Positions 55,819 to 64,000 of a stretch of DNA of 64,000 bases are shown here, piece after piece. The notes below the pieces were generated by a model. The model did not search any database. It was not told where the DNA came from and saw nothing but the letters and a program-made list of their open reading frames with translations. Made by a program: the position numbers and the translations under genes. Source of the DNA: HGM04593 sp045660825 (GTDB taxonomy: Bacteria > Bacteroidota > Bacteroidia > Bacteroidales > Bacteroidaceae); contig JAZREN010000069.1 in NCBI GenBank assembly GCA_045660825.1, positions 9,212 through 73,211 of the forward strand, in the 5' to 3' direction. The number at the start of each line of letters is the position of its first letter. Position 1 is the stretch's first letter.

Positions 55819-57141
55819 ATGACTAAAGATTCTACAATTGAACATATAACCGAAGTCATCGGGTTCCTGAACGCGAACGCCGACTACGCGGTGCTGCGCA
55901 ATTTCGAGGGGTTGCCCGAGAATAACAACAGCCGTGATATTGACATAATAATTACCCGCAAGAGTTACAAGATGATGAGACGTGCCCTTGTGGAACTCAT
56001 TGACCGCAGCGGGTGGAAAATAATCACATACCTGAACAGCGACCGCCTCATCAGCTATGTATGTGCCACGACAAGCAAGGAAAAGACCGAGATTGTACAA
56101 TGGGACTTCTTCTTTGACACCTCTGTTTGGGGCGTGCAACTTATGAGTGCCGAGGAGTTCCTTGCACACAAGCAGTTCAACGGTTTCCTGTACTATGTGG
56201 GTGTTGAGTGCCAGTTCCTTGACAAGATACTCTACAACAGTGCCGTTGGCAGTAAATACCCCGAGAAGTACCGCGCTACACGCGAGGCTGCTGAAAACAG
56301 TGATACTGTAAAGGAAAAGATAAAAAGAATCTTCGGTTGCAAAAGCGTAGACGAATGTGAGAAGAAACGCGGAAAGCGCCTGTTCTTCAGAGCGCTTTGG
56401 AGAAATATCATGCACCGCCCGTTTGGTTTGTTGGCAGGAATTATAATGTTCCTTTATACCTTTATTGGCAACTATCTGCGCTCACGTACCGGGTTTAGCA
56501 TAGGTTTCACAGGCCCCGACGGCAGCGGCAAGACAACAGTCATAGACACAATCCTTGAACGCATTGCACCGGTGTTCAAGACTGCACACAAGTACTACCA
56601 CTTCCGCCCCGCCCTCTTTGGCAACTTGGGCGAGGTTGCACATTCGGCCGGTATAAAGAAGGAGGTTGACCGCAACTATAGCGACCCACACCGTGGTGGC
56701 AAGACGGGCAAACTGAACTCACTACTGCGCCTGTGCTACTACTCGCTGGACTACATCATTGGCTATTTTATAAAGGTGAAATCGGTTACCCGCATAACAC
56801 GCGTTGTGGTATTCGACCGCTATTATACCGATATCATCTGCGACAGCCGCCGCTCGCGTATATACCTTAGCCCCAAGTTCCTCTACTGGTGGGGCAAACT
56901 GTTCATTCCAACATTGAACTATAACATTCTGCTCACCGCAAGCAGCGAGACAATACTTGCTCGCAAGCGCGAGCTTGACGAGGAAGGCATAAGAACAATA
57001 AATGCAAAGATTGACTACCTTGCCGGTAAAAAAGGATATACAAAAGTGTTGAACGAAAGCACGCCACAAGTAGCAGTCAATGAGATTTTGACTTTTGTTT
57101 TCAACGAGCAGCACAAGAAGAACTTAAAAAGATTGAGATGA
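55819..57141 (+). CDS. two-domain protein: nucleotidyltransferase-like and thymidylate-kinase-like
   Basis: 440 residues. Residues 1-150 resemble a nucleotidyltransferase-like fold (YAVLRNFEGLPENNNSRDIDIII). A hydrophobic stretch (GLLAGIIMFLYTFIGNYL) lies near residue 205. The C-terminal half is a P-loop kinase with GFTGPDGSGKTTVIDTIL (about residues 226-243) and DRYYTDIICDSRRSR, similar to thymidylate kinase. Such proteins occur in capsule loci; a role in phosphorylating a sugar or lipid intermediate is a guess. Confidence 0.75.
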   Translation: MTKDSTIEHITEVIGFLNANADYAVLRNFEGLPENNNSRDIDIIITRKSYKMMRRALVELIDRSGWKIITYLNSDRLISYVCATTSKEKTEIVQWDFFFDTSVWGVQLMSAEEFLAHKQFNGFLYYVGVECQFLDKILYNSAVGSKYPEKYRATREAAENSDTVKEKIKRIFGCKSVDECEKKRGKRLFFRALWRNIMHRPFGLLAGIIMFLYTFIGNYLRSRTGFSIGFTGPDGSGKTTVIDTILERIAPVFKTAHKYYHFRPALFGNLGEVAHSAGIKKEVDRNYSDPHRGGKTGKLNSLLRLCYYSLDYIIGYFIKVKSVTRITRVVVFDRYYTDIICDSRRSRIYLSPKFLYWWGKLFIPTLNYNILLTASSETILARKRELDEEGIRTINAKIDYLAGKKGYTKVLNESTPQVAVNEILTFVFNEQHKKNLKRLR

Positions 57142-57142
57142 G

Positions 57143-58147
57143 ATGAGCAATCCATTTTTATCAATAGTAATACCAGTATACAACGGCTTGTCCAATGGAC
57201 TTCCCAAATGCCTTGACTCAATTTGGGAACAATCGTTGAACAAAGAAACATATGAAGTCATCTGCATTGATGATTGCAGCACCGACGACACGCGCTCTTG
57301 GCTTAAAGAACAGCAGAAAGAGCATGCCAACCTTGTAGTAATAGAAAATGAAAAGAATATACGACAAGGAGGAGCACGCAACAAAGGTGTAAGAGCTGCA
57401 AAAGGCAAGTACATCTGCTTCATTGACCAGGACGACTACTACCACAAAGAGAGTATAACACAAGTCTATGACCACTTGAGCAAGAACGACCTTGAGATTC
57501 TCATTGTTGACTGCGCCTACCAGTCACCAGGCAAGGAGAGCAACACTCTGCAACATAATTTCCCGCACAGGGAAGTTATGACAGGCGATGGGCAGATAGA
57601 GAGAAACTCCATCCCCTATGCTCCCTGGAAATTTATTTTCCAGCGTTCATTAATGGTAGACAATAACCTTTTCTTCGCCGAGAATGAGCGCATTGAAGAT
57701 GTCGATTGGGTACACATACTCACTCACCATGCAACACGCACACAGTATCAACCGATACTCTTTATACACTACAACAAGACTACAGTTTCTACAACAATGA
57801 CATCATATAAGTCTCCAGAAACCGTATACAGTACGTTGAGAGTCGGCAAAAGACTTATTGGATTAACAGAAACCACATTTGCAAGTTCAAATGACAATGT
57901 CAAAAAATACATCAGGAATCTGGGTGAAAAAATGTATCACCTTGGCATTAGAAGTTACCTCTTCTTTAACAGCAGCATAAAAGACAAGACAAACAACATT
58001 AAAGAAACTGCCGGCAATGTCACTGGTTGTTCATTTATTGTAAAGGCTGCCAAACATTGTCCCAAAACGTTTTCTATTGTTTCAAACATAATTAGTCCTT
58101 TTGGGACATTTGCAATGTGGTTGTACAGAACCATCAAATATAGATAA
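57143..58147 (+). CDS. glycosyltransferase family 2
   Basis: 334 residues. LSIVIPVYNGLSNGLPKCLDS, CIDDCSTDDTRSWLKE and CFIDQDDYYHKE are GT2 motifs. It starts one base after the previous stop; the next gene starts three bases after its own stop. Confidence 0.92.
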   Translation: MSNPFLSIVIPVYNGLSNGLPKCLDSIWEQSLNKETYEVICIDDCSTDDTRSWLKEQQKEHANLVVIENEKNIRQGGARNKGVRAAKGKYICFIDQDDYYHKESITQVYDHLSKNDLEILIVDCAYQSPGKESNTLQHNFPHREVMTGDGQIERNSIPYAPWKFIFQRSLMVDNNLFFAENERIEDVDWVHILTHHATRTQYQPILFIHYNKTTVSTTMTSYKSPETVYSTLRVGKRLIGLTETTFASSNDNVKKYIRNLGEKMYHLGIRSYLFFNSSIKDKTNNIKETAGNVTGCSFIVKAAKHCPKTFSIVSNIISPFGTFAMWLYRTIKYR

Positions 58148-58150
58148 TCA

Positions 58151-59407
58151 ATGTCCACTACCGATAAACTAAAAATCTTCGTCTCGGCCTACGCTTGCGA
58201 GCCGGGGCTTGGCAGCGAGATTGGTGTGGGATGGCACTGGGTGCTTGAGATGTCGAAGCATTTTGAGCTATGGGTGCTCACGCGTGAGAGTAACCGCGGC
58301 ACCATTGAGCCATGGATTGCAGCGCACCCGGAGTTCAGCGGCATACATTTCCTGTACTTTGACTTGCCAAAGTGGGCAAGGTTCTGGAAAAAGGGAATGC
58401 GTGGTGTGCGAACATACTACAACATTTGGCAGCTATGCACCAACCGCATTGTAAAGCGCACAATGCGAGAGAATGGGATAAAGGTGTTCCACCACCTGAC
58501 ATACGGCAACGTGCTGTGGAAGGTGAGTTCATACGGGCAGAAGCAGTTCTTCGTTTGGGGACCTGTTGGCGGCCTTGAGACAATCCCTGCAGAATACAGC
58601 AGCCACTATGCGCGCAAAAGCCGCCTGATTGAGTGGGTACGCCGCGCGGCGATAAAGACCTTACCAGCAAATTTCGGGTTCAAGAAACGTTGCAAGAATG
58701 CCGACCTCATGCTTTGCAAGACAGAGATTACACGCGACCTTGTACCTGCCAAACATCGTAATCGCGCCGTGCTGTTCACCGATGTAGCTGTAGAGAAACA
58801 GCCAGCAATAACCGACACAAAAGGCAAAGATGGCGACAGGGTTGAGTTCATAACCGTTGGGCGACTTGATGCATGGCGAGGGTTCGACCTTGTGATTGAG
58901 AGTTTTGCACGCACGGCAAAAAAGAACAGGAATATGCACCTTACCATTGTGGGCAAGGGAGCAGACAAGCAACGCTTGAAAGGCATTGCCGAAAAACTGG
59001 GCGTGCAGGAGCTGGTTACATTCACAGGCAAGGTGTCAATGGACGAGTACTATCACCTGCTTGCCGCAAGTGATGTTGTGGTGAACGCATCGCTGAAAGA
59101 GGGCGCTGTGACGGTGTCGTTCGACTCAATGGCAATGGGCAAGCCGCTCATATGCCTTGACACGACGGGCTACACACGCTATTTCTCAAATGAGTATGCC
59201 GTTGTCATTCCACGCACAGGGCGCGAGGAGGTTATCGACAACCTTGCTGCTGCAATGGAGCGGATGACAAGTGCCGATGAGCGCAAATCCATCGGCGAAA
59301 AGGCAAAGAATGCCGGAGCACAGTTCACATGGGCTGCCCGCGGCGAGGAGTTCAAGGAGCTGCTGATGAAGAATTGTAAACAACTATATACATATACACA
59401 CCTATAA
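58151..59407 (+). CDS. glycosyltransferase family 4
   Basis: 418 residues, GT-B. VSAYACEPGLGSEIGVGWHWV at the N-terminus, EFITVGRLDAWRGFDLVIE, LVTFTGKVSMDEYYHLL and the donor site ASLKEGAVTVSFDSMAMGKPL identify GT4. GC-rich compared with the acyltransferase that follows. The last 65 residues or so are repeated, in diverged form, after the acyltransferase gene (60362-60583). Confidence 0.92.
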   Translation: MSTTDKLKIFVSAYACEPGLGSEIGVGWHWVLEMSKHFELWVLTRESNRGTIEPWIAAHPEFSGIHFLYFDLPKWARFWKKGMRGVRTYYNIWQLCTNRIVKRTMRENGIKVFHHLTYGNVLWKVSSYGQKQFFVWGPVGGLETIPAEYSSHYARKSRLIEWVRRAAIKTLPANFGFKKRCKNADLMLCKTEITRDLVPAKHRNRAVLFTDVAVEKQPAITDTKGKDGDRVEFITVGRLDAWRGFDLVIESFARTAKKNRNMHLTIVGKGADKQRLKGIAEKLGVQELVTFTGKVSMDEYYHLLAASDVVVNASLKEGAVTVSFDSMAMGKPLICLDTTGYTRYFSNEYAVVIPRTGREEVIDNLAAAMERMTSADERKSIGEKAKNAGAQFTWAARGEEFKELLMKNCKQLYTYTHL

Positions 59408-59415
59408 GAACCCAA

Positions 59416-60405
59416 ATGAAGAAAGAGAGAAACAGTAACTTTGAACTTTTGCGTATAATAGCAATGCTATTCATTGTTATTTACCATCTTTTAATTACCG
59501 TATATAGTAAAAACCCAACTGAAATCATTTATAAGGGCGCTTGGATTCCATTACACATTGGTGTTATCCTATTTGTTTTCATCAGTGGATACTTTGGTAT
59601 CAAATGTACTGTTAATGGAATATGCAAGCTTGTTGGAACAATTGCATTATACTATCTGCCTTTAACAATATATGGCATGATAGAGCAGAATGGCAATTTT
59701 GAAATCAAACAACTTTTATTTATATCACATTCTCCATATTGGTTTATAAAGACATATTTATATCTATACTTATTCAGTCCTGTTTTAAATAACTATCTTG
59801 ATAAAATAAATAACAAAGACAGGCTTATTCTTATCTGTTCTCTTGCATTTATAAGTATTTATATAGGTTCCTCATTAGGAGATTCTTCGTTAACAGAGGG
59901 AAAAAATCTTATTAATTTCAGCTTGCTATATGTACTTGGAAATACATTTAAAGTTTACGAAAAACATTTACGCAAAATTCCAAGCAGATACCTTATATGC
60001 GCATATATAATTTTAAATTGTGGCATACTATATACTTTTGTTCAAGGAGGAATGATATCAAAAATAATATGGTTTGCAAGTTTCCCTTATTGTAGTCCGT
60101 TACTTATAATAAATGCCGGACTATTCTTCTTAATTTTCTCAAGATTAAAACTGAAATCCCAATCCATTAACTATATCGCCTCATCAATGTTTGCTGTGTA
60201 TCTATTACACTGTCAACCATATGTTGCAAACAGAATAAACGTTTACCTCTCTTACTCATTAGTTAACGACAGTATAATTCTGAACTTTTGTACAGTTCTG
60301 CTATATGCTGTAATTATAATGGCTATAAGCGTTATAATTGACAAAATATTTTTATTTTTATTCCAACGAATATGCTATTGTAATACCGTGCACAGGGCGC
60401 GATGA
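59416..60405 (+). CDS. acyltransferase 3 family protein
   Basis: 329-residue membrane protein with about ten helices. The start RNSNFELLRIIAMLFIVIYHLLI with the arginine/histidine pair is the family signature; it transfers an acyl group, usually acetyl, to a glycan sugar. It is very AT-rich, unlike both neighbours. Its last 15 residues or so (RICYCNTVHRAR) are read from the downstream GT4 remnant in another frame, so the original C-terminus was probably altered when the module was inserted. Confidence 0.85.
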   Translation: MKKERNSNFELLRIIAMLFIVIYHLLITVYSKNPTEIIYKGAWIPLHIGVILFVFISGYFGIKCTVNGICKLVGTIALYYLPLTIYGMIEQNGNFEIKQLLFISHSPYWFIKTYLYLYLFSPVLNNYLDKINNKDRLILICSLAFISIYIGSSLGDSSLTEGKNLINFSLLYVLGNTFKVYEKHLRKIPSRYLICAYIILNCGILYTFVQGGMISKIIWFASFPYCSPLLIINAGLFFLIFSRLKLKSQSINYIASSMFAVYLLHCQPYVANRINVYLSYSLVNDSIILNFCTVLLYAVIIMAISVIIDKIFLFLFQRICYCNTVHRAR

Positions 60406-60583
60406 GGTTATCGATAATTTGGCGGCAGCAATGGAAAGGATGACAAATGCCGATGAGCGCACTGCTATTGGCGAGAAGGCAAAGAGCGCCGGAGCGCAGT
60501 TCACATGGCCCGCCCGCGGCGAGGAGTTCAAGGAGTTGCTGATGAAGAAACTGGGGGAAGCAGAACTGATACAATTGATTTAG
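60338..60583 (+). pseudogene. 3' remnant of a GT4 gene
   Basis: The 81-residue reading frame from 60338 matches, in its last 70 residues, the C-terminus of the GT4 gene at 58151: SNEYAIVIPCTGRDEVIDNL against SNEYAVVIPRTGREEVIDNL, then AAAMERMTNADER and FTWPARGEEFKELLMKK. The copy is similar but not identical, so it is likely the tail of a different allele left by recombination. It overlaps the acyltransferase stop. Confidence 0.8.
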
Positions 60584-60946
60584 TTATATAAGACAGAAGT
60601 ACAGAAGAACAAAAGCCACTGCTGCTATATGAGTAGATATGTCGCAAGTGAAATGATGCGACTGTTGGTAGTACTTAAAAATAGTAATGGGAAAACGAGT
60701 TCTCACATTAATGCTTTTAAGTACTACCAACGATTGGAAATATAATTTCCATCCACAATCCACGAATATAGCAGAAACAAGGTATTTAAGAATTGAAAAC
60801 ACCGTTGTTGGTAAGTTCCAATAGATTGCACAACCTTTTCGCTTTCACTTTTAACATTTCAGTTTCTTACGCTTATGTACTTTTGTTCTTCTGTCTAAAA
60901 AATAAATTCGCGTACTTGTATAGTTTTGTCCTTTTGTCTAAAAATA
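60584..60946 (+). repeat. cloverleaf element E
   Basis: Left end AGACAGAAGTACAGAAG (60591) and right end CTTATGTACTTTTGTTC (60872-60888), then TTCTGTCTAAAAAA. The outer stem is CTGCTATAT with ATATAGCAG. Hairpin 1 is GTCGC/GCGAC (60641-60662). Hairpin 2 is a long, nearly perfect stem, GTTGGTAGTACTT with AAGTACTACCAAC (60664-60731), tip AATG/CATT. Hairpin 3 is TGGAAAT/ATTTCCA (60735-60751). After the right end comes a degenerate second tail (CTTTTGTCTAAAAATAATG), with TAGTTTTG at 60921-60928, ending at the start of the kinase gene. Confidence 0.75.
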
Positions 60947-62044
60947 ATGAAAAATATCCTCAACAACATACTTGATTTCACCGGCGGTGAAAAGTTCTAC
61001 CGCTTTGGGAACAGCGACGGCAAGTATTGGGTTGTGCCGGCAAAGGGAATGCGCACGGCGCTGAACCTGTACCAGCCAAGCGGCACAAAGGGTAAGATGG
61101 TGAAGGCGCTGCTGCCTTGCATGCACCTGCTTGCACCGGTGCGCAAGGCAATAAAGGCGCAGAGCATGAACTGCCGCCTGAACAGCGAACTGCATGACTT
61201 GCTGTGCAGGGTCTTTCATGTGCAGGAGATTGAGTTTGCGGTCTTTGAGGGAACACCATCGGTGCACCAGAAGATTACAATGCAGTTGAGCCACAAGAGC
61301 AGGATTCTGGGGTATTGCAAGCTGAGCGGGAGCAATGACATAAAGGCGTTGTTCGTGAAAGAGAGCGAGGTGCTGAACCGCCTGCACAAGAATGGCGTTG
61401 CAGGCATTCCCAAGGTGCTCCATTGCGGGACATTGGGCTGTGGCACGCACATATTTGTGCAGAGCACGGAGAAGCGTGCATCGTCAAAAGTGATCCACGA
61501 ATGGAGTGCATTGCAGGAAGCGTTCCTGGCGCAGTTGCACGAAAAGACAAAGGAGACGGTGCTGTTTGAGGAGAGCGGCTACTACACCACCCTTGCTGCG
61601 CTTGAAGAGCACATTGATTGGTTGCCACAGAACATCGACAGCCGCATTGTTGCAAAGGCTATAAATACCGTGAAGGAGAGGCTTTACGGCACAGTGGTGG
61701 AGTACGGCGCATGCCATGGCGACTTCACTCCGTGGAACATGTTTGCTAATGGCAATGAACTGTTTGTCTTTGACTTTGAATATGCGGCTATGGGTTACCC
61801 GGCGGGGATTGACCGTTACCATTTCTTCACACAGACGGCGGTGTTCGAGAAGCATTGGGGCGCGGATGAGATTATCGCATACATGGAAAGCAACGCGGGC
61901 AGGTGGATTGACAGGCAGTTGTTTGCCATGTATCTGCTCGATGTGATATCACGCTTTACAATGCGCGAAGGCGGCAAGGTAACGGGCAACGCAGAGGCTC
62001 CGTTCGCTCTTTGGGGCAAGTTACTGGAGCGGGTTATAGAATAA
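60947..62044 (+). CDS. aminoglycoside-phosphotransferase-like kinase
   Basis: 365 residues from the ATG at 60947. The catalytic loop YGACHGDFTPWNMF (about residues 255-268), with HGDFTPWN, and the metal site FVFDFEYAAMG are those of the APH/choline kinase fold. In a capsule locus the substrate is more likely a sugar or lipid intermediate than a drug. Like the other genes after elements, its start directly follows a right end. Confidence 0.85.
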   Translation: MKNILNNILDFTGGEKFYRFGNSDGKYWVVPAKGMRTALNLYQPSGTKGKMVKALLPCMHLLAPVRKAIKAQSMNCRLNSELHDLLCRVFHVQEIEFAVFEGTPSVHQKITMQLSHKSRILGYCKLSGSNDIKALFVKESEVLNRLHKNGVAGIPKVLHCGTLGCGTHIFVQSTEKRASSKVIHEWSALQEAFLAQLHEKTKETVLFEESGYYTTLAALEEHIDWLPQNIDSRIVAKAINTVKERLYGTVVEYGACHGDFTPWNMFANGNELFVFDFEYAAMGYPAGIDRYHFFTQTAVFEKHWGADEIIAYMESNAGRWIDRQLFAMYLLDVISRFTMREGGKVTGNAEAPFALWGKLLERVIE

Positions 62045-62060
62045 TATAGACAAGGATAAA

Positions 62061-62108
62061 CGATTGCAGGAGGCTGACGATAATGTCAATGCCTCCTGCA
62101 ATCGTTTT
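62061..62108 (+). terminator. terminator of the capsule region
   Basis: CGATTGCAGGAGGC pairs perfectly with GCCTCCTGCAATCG (14 base pairs) and continues into TGAC/GTCA, followed by TTTTAT. It ends the polysaccharide region. Confidence 0.85.
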
Positions 62109-62120
62109 ATATATATCGCT

Positions 62121-63431
62121 TTAAAGGAAATTCTTTATGAAGATATAGAATATGAGCACGGGGGTGATGAAACGCAACATAAACAGCAGCACGCCGACGA
62201 CCATGTTGTTGCACAAGCCGTTGTTGGTGATTTCCTCGCGCATGAAGCCTTTCTTCATGAACCACATTACAAAGATGCAGGTGAACATAGCGCCAAGGGG
62301 CATGAGCATGTTGGCGGTGATGTAGTCAAAGATGGTGAAGAAATCGACACCGAAAAGAGAAAGGAAGGTGACTGCGCTCAACACTATTGACACACCGGTG
62401 GTGACAAGCGCGCCACCACGGCGTGAGAGTTTGAACTCCTCGGCAGTGTAAGCTGTGAGCACCTCGTGGAACGAGATGGTGGAGGTGAGCGACGCCAGTA
62501 TTACAAGCAGGAAGAAGATGCCCGACCACAGTGATGGCAATGGCATGCCCTTGAAAATCTCGGGCAGTGTGACAAAGACAAGAGAAGGACCCTCTGTTGG
62601 TTCAAGACCCGCACTGAACACTGCGGGGAATATTACAAGACCCGCAAGCACCGACACGGCAAGGGTGAGCAGCGACACGTTCAACGACGTGGACACCATG
62701 TTGTTGTCCTTCTTGAAATACGATGCATAGGTCACCATGCAGCCCATTCCAACGGAAAGGGAGAAGAAAGCCTGACCAATGGCCATCATAATCGTCTCGG
62801 CCTTGAACGCCTCGGCAAAATCACAAGAGAAGAAGAATTTGTAACCCTCGGCAGCACCCGGCATAAAAGCCACACGCACCGCCATTACAATGAGAATGAC
62901 AAAGAGCGCCGGCATCATAACCTTCGCAGCCTTTTCAATACCTTTCTCCACACCTCTTGAAACAATGAAGTGAGTCATGAGAATGAATACCACACCATAA
63001 ATGAGTGGCCTCCACGACCCCTGGAAGGCAGCGAACTGCTCTTTGAAAGAGAGGTCGGAACTGAATATTGAGCCTGTAAGGGAGTTCACAAAATACTCGA
63101 GCGACCAGCCTGCAATGAGGTAGTAGTAGCCCGAGATGAGCAGCGCGCCAAGCACACCGCTGTAGCCAAGCCAGCTCCAACGCTTTGAAAGGGAGCGGAA
63201 AGCACCCACTGCGTTCTTGTTTGTCCTGCGTCCAACGGCAAACTCGGCAAGCATAGCGGGAATACCCACAACAAGCACACTCAGCAGAAAGACAAGCAGA
63301 AAGGCCGCACCTCCATGCTTGCCTGCAATATATGGGAAACGCCACAAGGCACCCAGGCCGATGGCACTGCCCGCAGCCACCAATATGACACTCAATTTAC
63401 CCCCAAAGGAAGCTCTTTTCTCTTCACTCAT
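62121..63431 (-). CDS. sodium-dependent transporter, SNF/NSS family
   Basis: 436 residues, about eleven to twelve membrane helices. VILVAAGSAIGLGALWRFPY at the N-terminus (unwound helix 1 of the LeuT fold), GAAFLLVFLLSVLVVGIPAM and ATVSFHEV-like STISFHEVLTAY are typical. It takes up an amino acid or related compound with sodium; which one cannot be told. It is convergent with the capsule region and outside it. Confidence 0.92.
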   Translation of the reverse strand: MSEEKRASFGGKLSVILVAAGSAIGLGALWRFPYIAGKHGGAAFLLVFLLSVLVVGIPAMLAEFAVGRRTNKNAVGAFRSLSKRWSWLGYSGVLGALLISGYYYLIAGWSLEYFVNSLTGSIFSSDLSFKEQFAAFQGSWRPLIYGVVFILMTHFIVSRGVEKGIEKAAKVMMPALFVILIVMAVRVAFMPGAAEGYKFFFSCDFAEAFKAETIMMAIGQAFFSLSVGMGCMVTYASYFKKDNNMVSTSLNVSLLTLAVSVLAGLVIFPAVFSAGLEPTEGPSLVFVTLPEIFKGMPLPSLWSGIFFLLVILASLTSTISFHEVLTAYTAEEFKLSRRGGALVTTGVSIVLSAVTFLSLFGVDFFTIFDYITANMLMPLGAMFTCIFVMWFMKKGFMREEITNNGLCNNMVVGVLLFMLRFITPVLIFYIFIKNFL

Positions 63432-63469
63432 AGTAATAACCTTTTCAAGATAGACCGCGAAAATAATAA

Positions 63470-63515
63470 AAAAGCAGAAACTTCATGGCTTTTTTGCTGT
63501 GAAGTTTCTGCTTTT
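63470..63515 (-). terminator. terminator before the SNF transporter
   Basis: A perfect 16-base-pair hairpin, AAAAGCAGAAACTTCA with TGAAGTTTCTGCTTTT, loop 14 bases. It ends the transcript of the partial outer-membrane gene that runs in from the right. Confidence 0.85.
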
Positions 63516-63533
63516 AACTATTTACCGGAGAGG

Positions 63534-64000
63534 TTAAAAACCTATACCAAAATGGAGTCCAAGACAATCGCTTGCAATTGACGGTCCAAGAAAAATGTGC
63601 AGATTACGATAGAGACGCACTCTGAAACCGGGTTGCAATCCAAGCACCAACCCGACATTGCCCGGTTCCGGGAGATATTTATCAGCCGCAGGATCATGTC
63701 CGCCAACATCAAAAACAAAATATGCACCGGCATAAGCATCAATATAAAAAGCACAAACCTGACGTTTACCTAAATGAAAGTACCTGCGATAAAATAGATT
63801 TGCTGTTATTGATTTTACCGGGACCGGCATACCAACTTCATCTGTACATACAGAATCATAGTATCCGAGCATAAGACCGGCTGTTTGCTTGCCGTTTATA
63901 TTCACACCACCCGAAATTTTATAATGGGCATTAAAGCCACCCGCAACCCTCGCGGTAAATTCGGGACGTAGATTATATTTCTTCTCTGCAGCAATCTCTC
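63534..64000 (-). CDS. outer-membrane beta-barrel protein, N-terminus cut by window edge
   Basis: Reverse-strand frame open from the window edge to a TAA at 63534, at least 155 residues. The alternating pattern (FTARVAGGFNAHYKISGGVNI, GLMLGYYDS, LFYRRYFHLGKRQVCAFYI, QPGFRVRLYRNLHIFLGPS) and the final aromatic residue (LHFGIGF) are those of an outer-membrane barrel. The start lies outside the window. Function unknown. Confidence 0.7.
   Translation of the reverse strand, partial: EIAAEKKYNLRPEFTARVAGGFNAHYKISGGVNINGKQTAGLMLGYYDSVCTDEVGMPVPVKSITANLFYRRYFHLGKRQVCAFYIDAYAGAYFVFDVGGHDPAADKYLPEPGNVGLVLGLQPGFRVRLYRNLHIFLGPSIASDCLGLHFGIGF

Noticed and set aside
37557..60946. The repeated elements as a CRISPR array or as tRNA genes
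   Set aside because: Copies are few, long and spread over 23 kb with no spacers; the cloverleaf lacks tRNA-like arm sizes, a CCA end and the T-loop sequence.

Overview
The window is a chromosomal segment from a member of the Bacteroidales (Bacteroidota). Four things point there: gene families largely restricted to that order (DUF3256, DUF4831, DUF4254 and UpxY-type antiterminators), the gene order around obgE-adk-hpt, acpP-fabF-rnc and a nucleoside-permease/DUF151 operon, weak or absent Shine-Dalgarno sequences, and several promoters that fit the Bacteroidales consensus (TTTG, about 20 nt, TAnnTTTG). I cannot name the genus; Prevotellaceae, Muribaculaceae or a relative would all fit.

Bases 1-30.8 kb are mostly housekeeping. 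In order they hold: a truncated EF-hand membrane protein; hpt-adk-obgE; DUF4831-ffh-folD-CapA-like; a six-gene reverse operon with overlapping stops and starts (nucleoside permease, DUF151 nuclease, rsmE, truA, EamA exporter, DUF3256); recF-DUF721; a TPR protein and ribH; cdd-LMW phosphatase-ruvC; a LysM glucosaminidase; an FtsB/DivIC-like gene with a small membrane protein; dnaX; dnaA; a B12-dependent ribonucleotide reductase; folB; acpP-fabF-rnc; and pdxB.

Bases 30.9-62.0 kb form a surface-polysaccharide region. It starts with a three-gene operon (DUF4254, GT9, methyltransferase). The capsule locus proper follows: an UpxY/NusG-type antiterminator, a Wza-like lipoprotein, a Wzc-like tyrosine kinase, a PHP-type phosphatase, a Wzx flippase, about eleven glycosyltransferases, a HAD-family protein, a Wzy polymerase, O-acetyltransferases, and two kinase-like proteins. 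UpxY would drive transcription through the long operon. The glycosyltransferases would build a repeat unit on the inner membrane, Wzx would flip it, Wzy would polymerise it, and Wza/Wzc/phosphatase would control chain export. The end of the window holds a sodium-dependent SNF transporter and a partial outer-membrane barrel gene.

The most unusual content is a family of long intergenic elements found only within the capsule locus (37.56, 38.28, 54.72, 55.44 and 60.59 kb). Each has imperfect terminal inverted repeats (left AAGACAGAAGTAC, right GTACTTCTGTCTAAAAAA). Four of the five fold into a cloverleaf: one outer stem around three hairpins, with compensatory base changes between copies. Two elements are followed directly by genes for GxxExxY proteins, which carry a PD-(D/E)XK nuclease-like motif. 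Every canonical right end carries a perfect -7 box (TACTTTTG) a short way upstream of the next start codon. The elements mark the borders between blocks of the locus that differ in base composition. I read them as a family of structured, possibly mobile, cassette-bounding and promoter-carrying elements, perhaps with a dedicated nuclease. Other oddities are a palindromic insertion kept in frame inside the PHP phosphatase gene, and an acyltransferase gene flanked by two diverged copies of the 3' end of a GT4 gene.
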